Shown: in pieces, positions 54,343 to 63,702 of the stretch
Layout of the letters: each line of letters begins with the position of its first letter
Position numbering within the stretch: the stretch's first letter is position 1
NCBI RefSeq assembly: GCF_002224125.1
Contig: NZ_NCSM01000011.1
Coordinates: 268,289-332,288, forward strand
Length of the DNA stretch: 64,000 nucleotides
Source of the DNA: Streptomyces sp. NBS 14/10
GTDB taxonomy: Bacteria > Actinomycetota > Actinomycetes > Streptomycetales > Streptomycetaceae
Direction of reading: 5' to 3'
Made by a program: the position numbers and the translations under genes
Notes under the pieces: model-generated
Database searches by the model: none
Told to the model about the DNA's origin: nothing
The model's input: only the letters and a program-made list of their open reading frames with translations

Positions 54343-57300
54343 TTATCCATGCGTGGCAGCCGGCCGGTGGCGGCGCAGGGCCTCGTCCAGCCGGTCGAGT
54401 GCGGCGCGGTCGTGGTCATCGAGCCGCGCGTCCTGCGGTACCGCCCCGGCGGCGGACGGGGAGGACGCGGTGGTGGGTACTTCTCGCAGCAGCACCAGCG
54501 GGGCGCCGTCGGTCTCGCGGACATCGAGCACCCTGAGTAGCGTCCCGGGGGCGAAGACGACCTCGTCCCCGCCGGGTGCGGAGCCGGGGCGGCCGGTCAG
54601 CTGGCGCGTGCGGCGCCCGGTGACCGACCAGATGGCGTACTGCGCGCCGACGGGGCGCGGCGCACCGGCCGCCAGCGGCAGCGCGCACACCGGCGCCGGG
54701 TCGCGCAGCAGCGTTCCGGGGACCAGCCCGCCGTCCGCCTCGTGGGTACGGCTGAACGCCGGGCCCCGGTACGACGGCAGGCGCCGCAGCGCGGAGGCCA
54801 CACAGGCGGCGTACGGCAGCAGCCGCTCGTCGCCCGTACGCATGCCGCGGGCGAGCGCGGCATGGCTCAGCGGCGCCGCCGGGGTGTCCGGGGCATCGGG
54901 GGCGTCGGGGCCGTACGAGGTGTCCAGGTACGCGTGGAGCGCGATCAGGTCGATGCGCGCCGCCTCCTGTTCCGGCCCGCGCAGCGCGGGCATCCGGGTG
55001 AGGGCTCGGGTGACCGCGGCGCTGTGCCGCTCCCACACCGCGTCCGCGAGCGCCCGGAAGGCGGTCCGCTCGGCCTCCGTGCTGACATGCCCCGGCAGGA
55101 ACGGAACCGGTGGCAACGGCCGGAGGGGCACGGACGGCGTACAAGCGGCCGGGGGCTCGGGAGTCGCGGGACTCGTGGGACTCGTGGGTCCGGGCGCCGT
55201 GGCCGACTGGGGCGTCTGCGTGGACTGCGACACCGTGGTGGACAGGGGGGCCGCCGGGGGTACGGGGGCCGCCGGTGGCTCGACAAGCGCCGGTGGCTCC
55301 GAGGACCCCGGGCTCGCCGGCGGGGTCCGCGTGGCCGGGGTCGCGGGGGTGTTCCGCGTCGCCTGGGGGGCCCGGCCCTGAGATGGGCGCGACACCGGGG
55401 TACCCGGTTGGGCGGGCCGACGGGTCAGGGGGGATGCCGACGGGGCGCTGTCCCCGTCTCCGGCACCGTCGGGCGGGCTCTGCGACCGGAGCAGGGCCAG
55501 CATGGCGTCCAGTTCCATCGGGGGTGGGGGCGTGCCGCTCCCCGGCCGCAAGGGGCCTCCCGCTCCCGGGGGTTCGGGCCGCTCGGGGTCCCGTGCGCGG
55601 CCGGAGCCCGGCGGCCTGCTCGGGCCCGGGCCGCCCGTTCGCGGCCTGGAGGACTCCGGCCCGGGCCCTGCCCCTGCCCCGGATGCGGCGGACGCGGCAG
55701 GCTCGCCGGGCACGGCGGAGGTGTCGCGCGCGGCCGGGGCCGCGACCGGGGCCGACGCCGTGCTGACCATCGACGATCGCGTCGGTGGGAGCACGGGACG
55801 CGGATCCTCGGTGGTTTCCGGCAGCGTGGCTTCCTGCGGCGTGGCTTCGGGGAGCGTTCCCAGGGACATCGGATCGCGCTCGTGGTCCGGCTCAGGCTCC
55901 GCCTCCGCCTCCGCGGCCGGGGCGGACGCGACCGGCGCCGGGCCGGGCTCCGTCGGCGCCTGGGCGGACTCGGCCGGGGCGGGACGCCGCGCCTCGGGCC
56001 TGGCGGGCGCGAGGCCGGCCCCGAAGCGGAGCGTGCGCAGGCCGTGTTCCGCGGCTGTGCGGCGCAGTTCGCGGCCACCGTCCGCGCACGTGCCGAGCAC
56101 GAACAGCCTGGCCCTGCCGCACACGTCGGCGCCGAGTCCGCCGAGCAGTTTGGCCAGCACGGGGTACAGCGTCGCGTCGATCGGCCGCCCGGGATGGCCC
56201 AGTTCGATCGCGGGTCCTTCGGGGTCCACCGCGCGGGTGGTGGCCGGTGGCGGCTCGCTCTCGGTGTCGGTGATCCACAGGCCCGCGCGGGTGACCGTGA
56301 CCCGCCACCGATCGGAGAGGCGTATGGCGCCGTGTTCCGCGCTGCCACGGCCCGGAACGGGCGGACTCCAGCGCAACAGACGGGGGCTCGGGGCAATCTC
56401 GCCCTCGCGCGCCGGGGCGCACACCACGGCGTCCACAAACGACTGCCAGCGAGGCGCGCCATCGGCGCCGACGAGCACGGACCGCACCGTGCCGGGCTCG
56501 GTCGGGCTGCCATAGGACATCAGCGGCATACCGGTGCGGACGACGAGTTCGACGCCGAGCGAGTCGGCGACCGACTGGCTGGTGCGCAGGATGTCCCGGG
56601 GGCCGCCGGGGGCGAGCCGGACGCGCGGCCTGACGGCCTCGGGGAGAGCGGTGAGGAGTTCGGTGAGGTCGCCCGCCGGGACGTCCTCGTCCTGTGGCGC
56701 GCCCAGCAGCACGGTGGGGCCGCGCGGGTCGGCCGGTACGGCGTAGCAGAGGTCGTCGGGGCGGGGCGGGTTCGCGTCCCGGGACCGGACCAGTACGCCC
56801 GCCGGGATCTGCTCGACGGCGTATCCGCCGGAGGTGCCGGCCGGCAGGTGTTCGACCGCGGGCTGCCACGCGGGGGCCGGCTGGCGCGAGCCGATCCGCA
56901 CCGGTTCCGCCCCCGGCGCGAAGCGCCACCATCCGCCACGCTCGCCACCGCCGCACTCGCCGCCCCGGCCCGAGCGCCGCTCCGGTACGAACAGACCGCC
57001 GCCGGGCACCACGAGGGCGACGCCGTCGGGGGCGATCACCTCGATCTCCCAGGCGTCGGCGATCCGGCGGGCCACGGCGGGCTCGTCGGGCCGGTCGTCG
57101 CCCGCGGCCGACAGGACCAGCCGGACCACTCCGACGCCGTCCGAGCGGAGCGAGTCGAGCACCCTGCCGAGCCGCGGCCACAGCTCACCGGCTGACGATG
57201 CGTCGGCCCCGGCGACCACCGTCACGGTGTGCTCCGGGTCGGCGGAGAGGGCCCGGGCCAGGTCGGCGACATCGGAGGTGGACAGCGTGTCGTCCGCCGG

Positions 57301-57492
57301 GGAGCGGAGCAGCATGACGCCGTCGTACTCCTCGACGAGCAGCGCCCCGCCCCGGCCGCGGCCCTCGGGACGCTCCAGCGTGTCCAGCGTGGTGACGGGC
57401 GCGGACGGCGCGGGGTCGGTGGCGGGCCCGGTACGGGCTCGGGCGCCCCGCCCGCTGAACCAGCGCGCTCTGGCGCCCCCGGGACGGCTCAC
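54343..57492 (-). CDS. Large type VII-associated protein with ART-like C-terminal domain
   Basis: 1049 aa from GTG that overlaps the next gene's stop (GTGA). Residues ~40-460 form two globular regions (VVAGADASSAGELWPRLGRVLDSL; LVVPGGGLFVPERRSG). The middle (~480-800) is a long Pro/Ala/Ser disordered stretch. The C-terminal ~170 residues have features of an ADP-ribosyltransferase fold: RRLPSYRGPAFS (Arg), YAIWSVTGRR (S-T/S) and GGDEVVFAPGTLLRVL with Glu977 in the position of the catalytic Glu; the first residue of the usual ExE/QxE is Gly. Activity is uncertain. No signal peptide or membrane segment was seen. Confidence 0.6.
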   Translation of the reverse strand: MSRPGGARARWFSGRGARARTGPATDPAPSAPVTTLDTLERPEGRGRGGALLVEEYDGVMLLRSPADDTLSTSDVADLARALSADPEHTVTVVAGADASSAGELWPRLGRVLDSLRSDGVGVVRLVLSAAGDDRPDEPAVARRIADAWEIEVIAPDGVALVVPGGGLFVPERRSGRGGECGGGERGGWWRFAPGAEPVRIGSRQPAPAWQPAVEHLPAGTSGGYAVEQIPAGVLVRSRDANPPRPDDLCYAVPADPRGPTVLLGAPQDEDVPAGDLTELLTALPEAVRPRVRLAPGGPRDILRTSQSVADSLGVELVVRTGMPLMSYGSPTEPGTVRSVLVGADGAPRWQSFVDAVVCAPAREGEIAPSPRLLRWSPPVPGRGSAEHGAIRLSDRWRVTVTRAGLWITDTESEPPPATTRAVDPEGPAIELGHPGRPIDATLYPVLAKLLGGLGADVCGRARLFVLGTCADGGRELRRTAAEHGLRTLRFGAGLAPARPEARRPAPAESAQAPTEPGPAPVASAPAAEAEAEPEPDHERDPMSLGTLPEATPQEATLPETTEDPRPVLPPTRSSMVSTASAPVAAPAARDTSAVPGEPAASAASGAGAGPGPESSRPRTGGPGPSRPPGSGRARDPERPEPPGAGGPLRPGSGTPPPPMELDAMLALLRSQSPPDGAGDGDSAPSASPLTRRPAQPGTPVSRPSQGRAPQATRNTPATPATRTPPASPGSSEPPALVEPPAAPVPPAAPLSTTVSQSTQTPQSATAPGPTSPTSPATPEPPAACTPSVPLRPLPPVPFLPGHVSTEAERTAFRALADAVWERHSAAVTRALTRMPALRGPEQEAARIDLIALHAYLDTSYGPDAPDAPDTPAAPLSHAALARGMRTGDERLLPYAACVASALRRLPSYRGPAFSRTHEADGGLVPGTLLRDPAPVCALPLAAGAPRPVGAQYAIWSVTGRRTRQLTGRPGSAPGGDEVVFAPGTLLRVLDVRETDGAPLVLLREVPTTASSPSAAGAVPQDARLDDHDRAALDRLDEALRRHRPAATHG

Positions 57493-58031
57493 GCCTGTCC
57501 TCCTCGTTCTCCTCGTTCTTCGCGGGCACCGGCCGATGTGGCTTCGGCCTGAACCGCTTCCGCCCGTTCGACCCCATCCGTCTGCTCGAACCCCAGCGTG
57601 CCGGTCCGGTGGAGGTAGCGCGGCGAGGTGTAGATCGGGACCACCGCCGGGCCGTAGCCGGTGGCGGCGAGCCGGATGACGCGGTCCACATCGTCGGTGG
57701 GCTCGGGCCTCCCCCGCGCGCCCGGCGATGGCACGCAGTCCTCGTTGGCCTGCCATTCGACGACCTCGCCGTCGTCGTCGGAGCGCCACTGGCCGACCAC
57801 CGCGAACTCGGGCGGCGCGGGGTCAACCGTGGCGGCAGTGGTGGCCGGGGTGGTGGCCTCGCCGTTGGACTCACTCATCGTGTCCTCGCTTGCTGTCGCA
57901 CTGTTCTCTTGCTGGGCGAGCGGCCCTGACAACTCGCCCACCGACTCGGCCAGGGTGACCGACCGGCGCACCACAGGACTGGCCGGCGAAGCCTTCCGGC
58001 GGCGCTTGGCGGTGTCGTCCGCCTCGGTCAA
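57489..58031 (-). CDS. Type VII-associated SseB-like protein, internally shortened paralogue
   Basis: 180 aa from a TTG whose bases overlap the upstream stop (TTGA). The long start keeps VVRRSVTLAES, a motif also present at the N-terminus of the lectin; an alternative ATG at 57878 with a GAGGAC site would remove it. The AVVGQWRSDDDGEVVEWQAN block and CVPSPGARGRPEPTDDVDRV match the upstream paralogue. Compared with it, ~33-39 residues are missing between TGYGPA and VVPIYTSPRYL, and the protein ends soon after LGFEQ. The frame is kept, so it may be a working variant. Confidence 0.65.
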   Translation of the reverse strand: MTEADDTAKRRRKASPASPVVRRSVTLAESVGELSGPLAQQENSATASEDTMSESNGEATTPATTAATVDPAPPEFAVVGQWRSDDDGEVVEWQANEDCVPSPGARGRPEPTDDVDRVIRLAATGYGPAVVPIYTSPRYLHRTGTLGFEQTDGVERAEAVQAEATSAGAREERGERGGQA

Positions 58032-58888
58032 CGGCTGTCGCCCTCACCGGAGTCCGGCAGCTGTACGTCGGTGACGCGCTTGCTGCGGGGCGCCGCAGTA
58101 CCGCCCCCCGGTGCGGTGCCCTCGCGGGCCACCGTCGTCGGCCACTCGACCTGGGACTCCTCCGCCCCGGCCTCCTCCGCGGGCGCCTCGGCCGCGGCGG
58201 CCATGATGTCCGCCAGACCGTCCGTGGTCATCACCATGCTGACCGGGGCGGAGCTGTTGATGCACAGGCTGTGCCCCTCCGGAAGCCGCTCCAGGAACGC
58301 GGGCACCCGCACCCGCTCGAACCCCAGCCGTCCGGCCGCGTGCAGATAGCGGGGCGAGGTGTAGATGGGGACCACCGCCGTGCCGTCCGGCGCCGACGCG
58401 CTCACCGGTTCGCCGTTCGCCGTCACCAGCACCGCGACCTCCGCCTTGGCCAGCGCGGCGGTGACATCCTCCGCCGGACCGTAGCCGGTGGTGGCAAGCT
58501 GGATGGCGGCGTCCACGTCGTCCTCGGGCTCGGGCCAGCCGAGCGCTTCCGGGGAGGGCTGGTAGCTCTCGTTGTCCTGCCACTCCACGATCTCGGCGTC
58601 GTCGTCGGAGCGCCACTGGCCCACCACGGCCCAGTCCGGCGGCGGGCCTTCGCCCTGCCACGCGGGGTCGGTCAGGTACAGCCAGTGGTTCGGCGCCAGT
58701 TTGGCGGCCTTGACGAACTCCTCCGGCGGCTCCGGAACTTCGGTGTCGTCGGACACCCCGGGCACCGTGCCGTCGGGGGACGTCCCGGGTGCCGGGGAAT
58801 CGGCTGCCGACTCGAACTCCGCGAAACCGGCCGACGGTTCGGCCGATTCGGATGGGGTGATCGCGGCGGAAGCGCCCTTGTCGCTCAT
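58028..58888 (-). CDS. Type VII secretion-associated SseB-like protein
   Basis: 286 aa from ATG 58888 with GAGGA upstream. A Ser/Pro/Glu-rich start is followed by AVVGQWRSDDDAEIVEWQDN, then YQPSPEALGWPEPEDDVDAA, and a SseB-like segment (AALAKAEVAVLVTANGE, VVPIYTSPRYLHAAGRLGFE, CINSSAPVSMVM). This family accompanies Streptomyces EccC/ESX loci. It overlaps the shorter paralogue by 4 nt. No enzymatic motif is seen. Confidence 0.72.
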   Translation of the reverse strand: MSDKGASAAITPSESAEPSAGFAEFESAADSPAPGTSPDGTVPGVSDDTEVPEPPEEFVKAAKLAPNHWLYLTDPAWQGEGPPPDWAVVGQWRSDDDAEIVEWQDNESYQPSPEALGWPEPEDDVDAAIQLATTGYGPAEDVTAALAKAEVAVLVTANGEPVSASAPDGTAVVPIYTSPRYLHAAGRLGFERVRVPAFLERLPEGHSLCINSSAPVSMVMTTDGLADIMAAAAEAPAEEAGAEESQVEWPTTVAREGTAPGGGTAAPRSKRVTDVQLPDSGEGDSR

Positions 58889-59115
58889 GCTGTCCTCGCT
58901 TACTGGGCCGACTGGCTCACTGCTGGCAATGCTCGGCGTGGTCGATGATGTGGGCGCACCCCTGCGGGGTTGCCCGGTGTGCCCGCTCCGTCCCCCGAGG
59001 CGCGTCACGCCCGTCCCACCCGGCTCACCCGCAACTCGCTCACCGTACCGACCGGGAGCGCAAGGAGCAGCCCACCCGGCTCGGCCGCCCCGACCGGTTC
59101 GGACCGAGGGGCGTC

Positions 59116-61248
59116 ACCGCGCTGGCCAAGCGGATCGCCCCGTACCGGATGGGTATGGGCAGCGAGGTCGCCGAACCGCTGTCGGCGAGCGTGGAGTTGA
59201 CCACCCTGCTGGGGATCAGCGACCTGCGTCGGCACGACCCGGCCACGCTGTGGCAGCGCAACACCGGCTCCGCCCGGCTGCGGGTGCCGATCGCGGTGTG
59301 CGCCGACGGCACCCCGCTGGACCTGGACATCAAGGAGTCCGCCCAGGGCGGTACGGGGCCGCACGGCATGCTCATCGGCGCCACCGGCTCCGGCAAGAGC
59401 GAGCTGCTGCGCACCCTGGTGCTGGCGCTCGCGCTGTCCAACTCCTCCGAAACGCTCAACTTCGTCCTGGTCGACTTCAAGGGCGGCGCCACCTTCCTCG
59501 GCCTGGACGAACTGCCGCACACCTCCGCGGTGATCACCAACCTGGCGGGCGAGGCGGCGCTGGTCTCCCGGATGCAGGACGCCCTGCACGGCGAGCTGAT
59601 GCGGCGGCAGGAACTGCTGCGGGCGGCGGGCAACTACACCTCCGCGCTGGACTACGAGAAGGCGCGGGCATCCGGCACCCCGCTGACGCCGCTGCCCAGC
59701 CTGTTCATCGTGGTCGACGAGTTCAGCGAACTGCTCGCCGCACACCGCGAGTTCATGGACCTGTTCGTGATGATCGGGCGGCTCGGGCGAAGCCTGGGCG
59801 TGCATCTGCTGCTCGCCTCGCAGCGGCTCGACGAGGGCCGGATGCACCAGCTGGAGAGCCACCTGTCGTACCGCATCGGGCTGCGCACCTTCTCCGCCAT
59901 GGAGAGCCGCGGCGTGCTCGGCGTGCCCGACGCCTACCAGCTGCCGCCGCGGCCCGGCAGCGGCTATCTGAAGTCCGGTGTGGAGGCGCTGACCCGGTTC
60001 CGCGCGGCGTATGTCTCCGGCCCGTACCAGGAGCGGCGGGCCGGCGCGAACCAGGCCCGGGTGGCCAGCCAGACCATGCCGTGGACCTCCGGTTATGTGG
60101 TGCCGCGCCAGATGCCCGACCTGCCCGAGCCGGAACCTGAGGAGGGGTTGGAGGAGACGGGGGACACGCTGCTGTCCGTCGCGGTGGAGCGGCTGCTCGC
60201 CGCGGGGCCGCCCGCCCACCAGGTGTGGCTGCCGCCGCTGGACCTGCCCGCGACCCTCGACCAGGTGCTGCCGCCGCTGACCCCCGACCCCGACCTGGGG
60301 CTGACCACCGTCGGCTGGCAGGGGCGGGGGCGGCTGGCCGTGCCGATCGGCATCGTGGACAAGCCCTTCGAGCAGTTGCGGGACCTGCTGACGATCGATC
60401 TGTCGGGCGTCGGCGGGCACGTGGCCATCGCGGGCGGCCCGCAGAGCGGCAAGTCCACCCTGGTACGCACCATCCTCACCGCGCTCGCGCTCACCCACAC
60501 CCCGCGCGAGGTGTCTTTCTTCTGCCTGGACTTCGGCGGCGGCGCGCTGGCGGGCCTGGCGGAGCTGCCGCATACGGCCGGAGTGGCGGCGCGGCTGGAC
60601 ACCGAGCGGGTGGGCCGGACGATCGCGGAGGTCAACTCGCTGCTGGCCGCGCGTGAGCGGTACTTCCTCGACCACGGCATCGACTCCACGGCCACCTACC
60701 GGCGCCGCCGGGCCGCCGGGGAGTTCGCGGACCAGCCCTACGGGGACGTGTTCCTGGTCATCGACGGCTGGTCGACGGTGCGGCAGGACTTCGACCAGCA
60801 CATCCAGACGTTCAACTCGATGGCCGCCCGCGGCCTCAACTACGGCGTCCACCTGATCGTCACCACCGCCCGCTGGGTGGAGTTGTCCGCGGGCGTGCGC
60901 GACCAGGCCGGCACCCATCTGGAGCTGCGGATGGGCGACGCGATGGACTCCGAGATCAACAGCCGCCGCGCGGCCACCGTGCCGCGGCTGCCCGGCCGTG
61001 GTCTGACCCGGGACGGCATGCTGCACTACCTCTCCGCGCTGCCCCGCATCGACGGCGTGGAGAGCGCGGAGGACCTCGCGGACGGGGTCGCCGGCCTGGT
61101 CGCGGCAGTCAAGGAGAGCTGGCCGGGGCCGCGGACCCCGCAGGTGCGGATGTTTCCGACCAAGCTGCCGGTCTCCCAGCTCCCGCCGCCCGAGGGCGAC
61201 CTGCAGATGCCGATCGGCCTGGAGGAGAGCGCACTGTCCACGGTGTGA
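59116..61248 (+). pseudogene. eccC: EccC ATPase, first two FtsK-like domains; membrane N-terminus missing, ends at in-frame TGA
   Basis: Homology to EccC begins near TALAKRIAPYRMGMGSEVAE, after about one-third of the normal protein (membrane helices and N-terminal domain) is missing. Two ATPase domains remain: Walker A GATGSGKSEL with LFIVVDEFSEL, and GGPQSGKSTL with VFLVIDGWS. The frame is broken by TGA at 61246-61248 (GALSTV-stop-HDFSE); EccC normally has Trp here (TGG). Sequence 58889-59115 upstream holds no recognisable EccC. EccC drives type VII secretion, so this copy is likely inactive unless readthrough and a separate membrane part exist. Confidence 0.8.
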
Positions 61249-61902
61249 CACGACTTCAGCGAGACCCCGCACATGATCGTCGTCGGCGACACGGAGAGCG
61301 GCAAGACCAACATGCTGCGGCTGGCGGCCAAAGCGATCATGGAACGGTATACGCCCGCCGAGGCGCGGATCATGGTCGTGGACTACCGCCGCACCCTGGT
61401 GGAGGCCATCCCCGACGCGTACCGCCTCGGCCACGCGGTCTCCGTCGACGCGCTGCGCGACATGATCGGCGGGGCGGCCCCGGCGGTCAAGGAGCGGGTA
61501 CCGGGTCCGGACATCGCCCCGGGCCGGATGAAGCTGTGCGACTGGTGGACGGGCCCGCGGTTGTTCATTCTGGTCGACGACTACGACATGGTGGGCGGCG
61601 ACTCGATGAACGCGCCGTTCGAGCCGCTGCTGGCGCACCTCGCGCTCGGCTACGAGGTCGGGCTGCACCTGGTCGTGGCCCGCTCCGCGGCGGGTGCCTC
61701 GCGCGGCCTCAACGACCGCCTGCTGCGGCGGATGCTGGAGGTCAACACCCCCGGTCTGCTGCTGTCCTGCCCGCCGACGGAGGGCTATCTCTTCGGCAAC
61801 ATCAAGGGCCGGGTGCTGGCGGCGGGGCGGGCCACGCGCATCGCCCGTCACAAGACGACACAGGTGCAGACGGCGCTCGTGGACGACGGGTCGGCCAAAT
61901 GA
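61249..61902 (+). pseudogene. eccC: EccC third ATPase domain, separated by nonsense codon
   Basis: Continues in the same frame after the TGA. Walker A GDTESGKTNML, then ARIMVVDYRRTLVEAIP, LFILVDDYDMVGG and a normal C-terminal end (PPTEGYLFGNIKGR). An ATG at 61273 could start a separate ~209-aa protein, but no ribosome site precedes it. All three ATPase domains therefore survive in sequence, split by one base change. Confidence 0.78.
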
Positions 61903-61968
61903 CGCGCCGGTGCGGGAAAACCGCCCGCTCCCCCCGGGGATATTCACCTTCCCGCAAGGTCGCGGCCA

Positions 61969-61991
61969 CCCGCCCGGAATATACGGGCGGG
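61969..61991 (+). terminator. Hairpin after eccC
   Basis: CCCGCCCG-GAATATA-CGGGCGGG is a perfect 8-bp stem with a 7-nt loop, 66 nt after the eccC stop. It is in the 379-nt gap (61903-62281) before the convergent mycosin gene, which otherwise holds the repeats and palindrome below. Confidence 0.55.
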
Positions 61992-61993
61992 GC

Positions 61994-62056
61994 GGCTGCC
62001 CGAATTACCGTGGGGGCTGCCCGGATTACCGCGGAGGCTGCCCGATTCCCTTTGCG
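61994..62056 (+). repeat. Three 21-bp repeats
   Basis: GGCTGCCCGNATTACCG starts at 61994, 62015 and 62036. Units one and two match except for four bases; the third diverges after 12 nt. Read in one frame the unit gives GGCPxYR, but I see no supported gene there. A further GGCTGCCCG lies near 62156. Confidence 0.75.
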
Positions 62057-62221
62057 GGACCGCCCGAAAAAGAGTCGCCGACGAGTCGGCGATGACCGGA
62101 AAAAGCGCGGCGGGCCGTCCATGCGGGCGGGGTGGTTGCCCATATCGGCGAGGAGGCTGCCCGCATGCGTATGAGGGTCCGCCCGAAACGGGCTGGAACC
62201 CCGGAGGAACGGGCACAGGGG

Positions 62222-62271
62222 CCGCACGGGCCCTTGGGGCCGTACGCGTACGGCCCCAAGGGCCCGTGCGG
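62222..62271. terminator. Perfect 50-bp palindrome between eccC and mycosin genes
   Basis: Arms 62222-62246 and 62247-62271 are exact reverse complements, loop-free. It ends 10 nt before the mycosin stop codon. A bidirectional terminator for the convergent genes is likely. Confidence 0.8.
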
Positions 62272-62281
62272 GCAGCGGTCC

Positions 62282-63559
62282 TCACGAACCCCCGGTCGCC
62301 GCGGGCTCGGTGGGCTGCGTGGGCTCCGCGGGCTCCACCGTCTGCCGGTCCCGCGCGTCCCCCGGGCGCCAGCGCCGGGCCCGGCCGCGGGGGATCACCA
62401 CGGCACCGGCGGCCACCAGCAGCAGCAGGCCGCCGCCCGCGCCCGCGACGATCAGGGCGCGATGGCGGGGCTGGGGGGAGGCGGCCGGGGGGACGTGCGC
62501 GGCCGCCGGCTTCGGAGTGGCGCCCTGCTTGTCGGTGAGCAGCGAACTCACCGCCGCGTACGGGTCCACCCGTGGCGTGTCCGACGGATACGCCGCCACC
62601 GTGAGCTGCCGTGCGACCTCGGCCGCGGACATCTCCGGGTACCGGGCCCGTACCAGCGCCGCCGCCCCCGCGACATGCGCCGCGGCGAACGAGGAGCCCG
62701 AACCGATGTAGTGGCCCGAGCCCTTGGGCCCGACGCTGACCACCGCGTCACCCGGCGCCGCCAGGTCAGCGCCGTCCAACGCGGGCGCGCTGTCGGGGCG
62801 TTTGCCGTCCGGGCCGTAGTCGATGACCGAGAGCACGCCGGGCGCGGACGCGGGCCAGTACCAGGGCGCGGGCTCGGCCGGCTGGCCGGTGTTGCGGTCC
62901 CTGGGGAGGAAGTCCGGGCCGACCGGGGCGACCACCAGCGCGTCGTGCTCGGCCGCGTACGCCGCGGCCTTGGTCAGCTCGGCCTTCCCCGTCGCCAGCA
63001 CCCGCCCGACGTAGATGACGTCGGCGCCCTTGTCGACCGCGGTACGGATGCCCGCCGCGAGGGTCGCGACGGTGGTCCCGCCGCGCGGCTGCGCCCCGCG
63101 CACCGCCAGGATCCGCGCCCCGGGCGCGACCCCCGCCACCCCCACGCCCTTGCCGGGCGCCGCCGCGATCAGGCCCGCGGCGAAACTGCCGTGGCCCACG
63201 CAGTCCTCGCCCGCGTCGCCGACCGCGGTGACCCGGCCGGACAGCGCCGGGATGTCCGTACCGACGCCGGAGTCGACCACGGCGACGGTCACCCCGGCGC
63301 CCTGGGACAGCTCCCAGGCCCGGCCGAGCCCGAGCGTGGACCGGGACCAGGTCGCGTCCTCGGCCTTCTTGGTGGACGCCTTCGCGCACGGGTCGTCGGA
63401 CGCCAGCACGGTGGCGACGGCGGGCAGTTCCACCGAGCCCGAGTCCGGGTCCGCGATGGCGGGGGTGGCCGTGGCGAGCGGAGCCGTGGCCAGCGCGGCG
63501 GCGGCGACCGCCCGCGCCACCGGATGACGGTGAGTAAGAACACGTCGCATGGCTCGCAT
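62282..63559 (-). CDS. mycP: Mycosin, type VII secretion-associated S8 serine protease
   Basis: 425 aa. A signal peptide is at ~1-37 (VARAVAAAALATAPLATATPAIA). The subtilisin triad is Asp in AVVDSGVG, His in CVGHGSFAAG, and Ser in GSGSSFAAAHVAG. A C-terminal transmembrane helix at ~370-392 (ALIVAGAGGGLLLLVAAGAVVI) anchors it, followed by a charged tail. All family features are present, in contrast to the broken eccC. No ribosome site is clear; ATG 63550 is an alternative start. It probably processes secretion substrates outside the membrane. Confidence 0.9.
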   Translation of the reverse strand: MRAMRRVLTHRHPVARAVAAAALATAPLATATPAIADPDSGSVELPAVATVLASDDPCAKASTKKAEDATWSRSTLGLGRAWELSQGAGVTVAVVDSGVGTDIPALSGRVTAVGDAGEDCVGHGSFAAGLIAAAPGKGVGVAGVAPGARILAVRGAQPRGGTTVATLAAGIRTAVDKGADVIYVGRVLATGKAELTKAAAYAAEHDALVVAPVGPDFLPRDRNTGQPAEPAPWYWPASAPGVLSVIDYGPDGKRPDSAPALDGADLAAPGDAVVSVGPKGSGHYIGSGSSFAAAHVAGAAALVRARYPEMSAAEVARQLTVAAYPSDTPRVDPYAAVSSLLTDKQGATPKPAAAHVPPAASPQPRHRALIVAGAGGGLLLLVAAGAVVIPRGRARRWRPGDARDRQTVEPAEPTQPTEPAATGGS

Positions 63560-63622
63560 GTTACGTGTCCCGGGGACGACTTACCGCAAGGTGGTCGATT
63601 TACCCATATAAAGATGTTCAAC

Positions 63623-63650
63623 TTGATAATTCAGTTCACCTGGATAGCAC
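63623..63650 (+). promoter_or_regulatory. Candidate promoter for the beta-helix gene
   Basis: TTGATA (63623-63628), a 16-nt spacer and TAGCAC (63645-63650) lie in an AT-rich stretch that stands out from the surrounding DNA. The distance to the start at 63703 is normal. The AT-rich block (63590-63650) may also serve the divergent mycosin gene. Confidence 0.4.
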
Positions 63651-63702
63651 GTTCTGTCTGGCCGGGAAGCCGGCCCAGGCACCACAACATGGAGGTCCCT
63701 GC

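Noticed and set aside
59005..61947. Long frame opposite EccC (980 codons)
   Set aside because: No recognisable domain; Arg/Gln/Gly-rich, exactly mirrors the eccC region on the other strand.
61694..62095. Small gene reading the 21-bp repeats as GGCPxYR units
   Set aside because: It begins inside eccC in another frame and has no ribosome site or homologue that I recognise.
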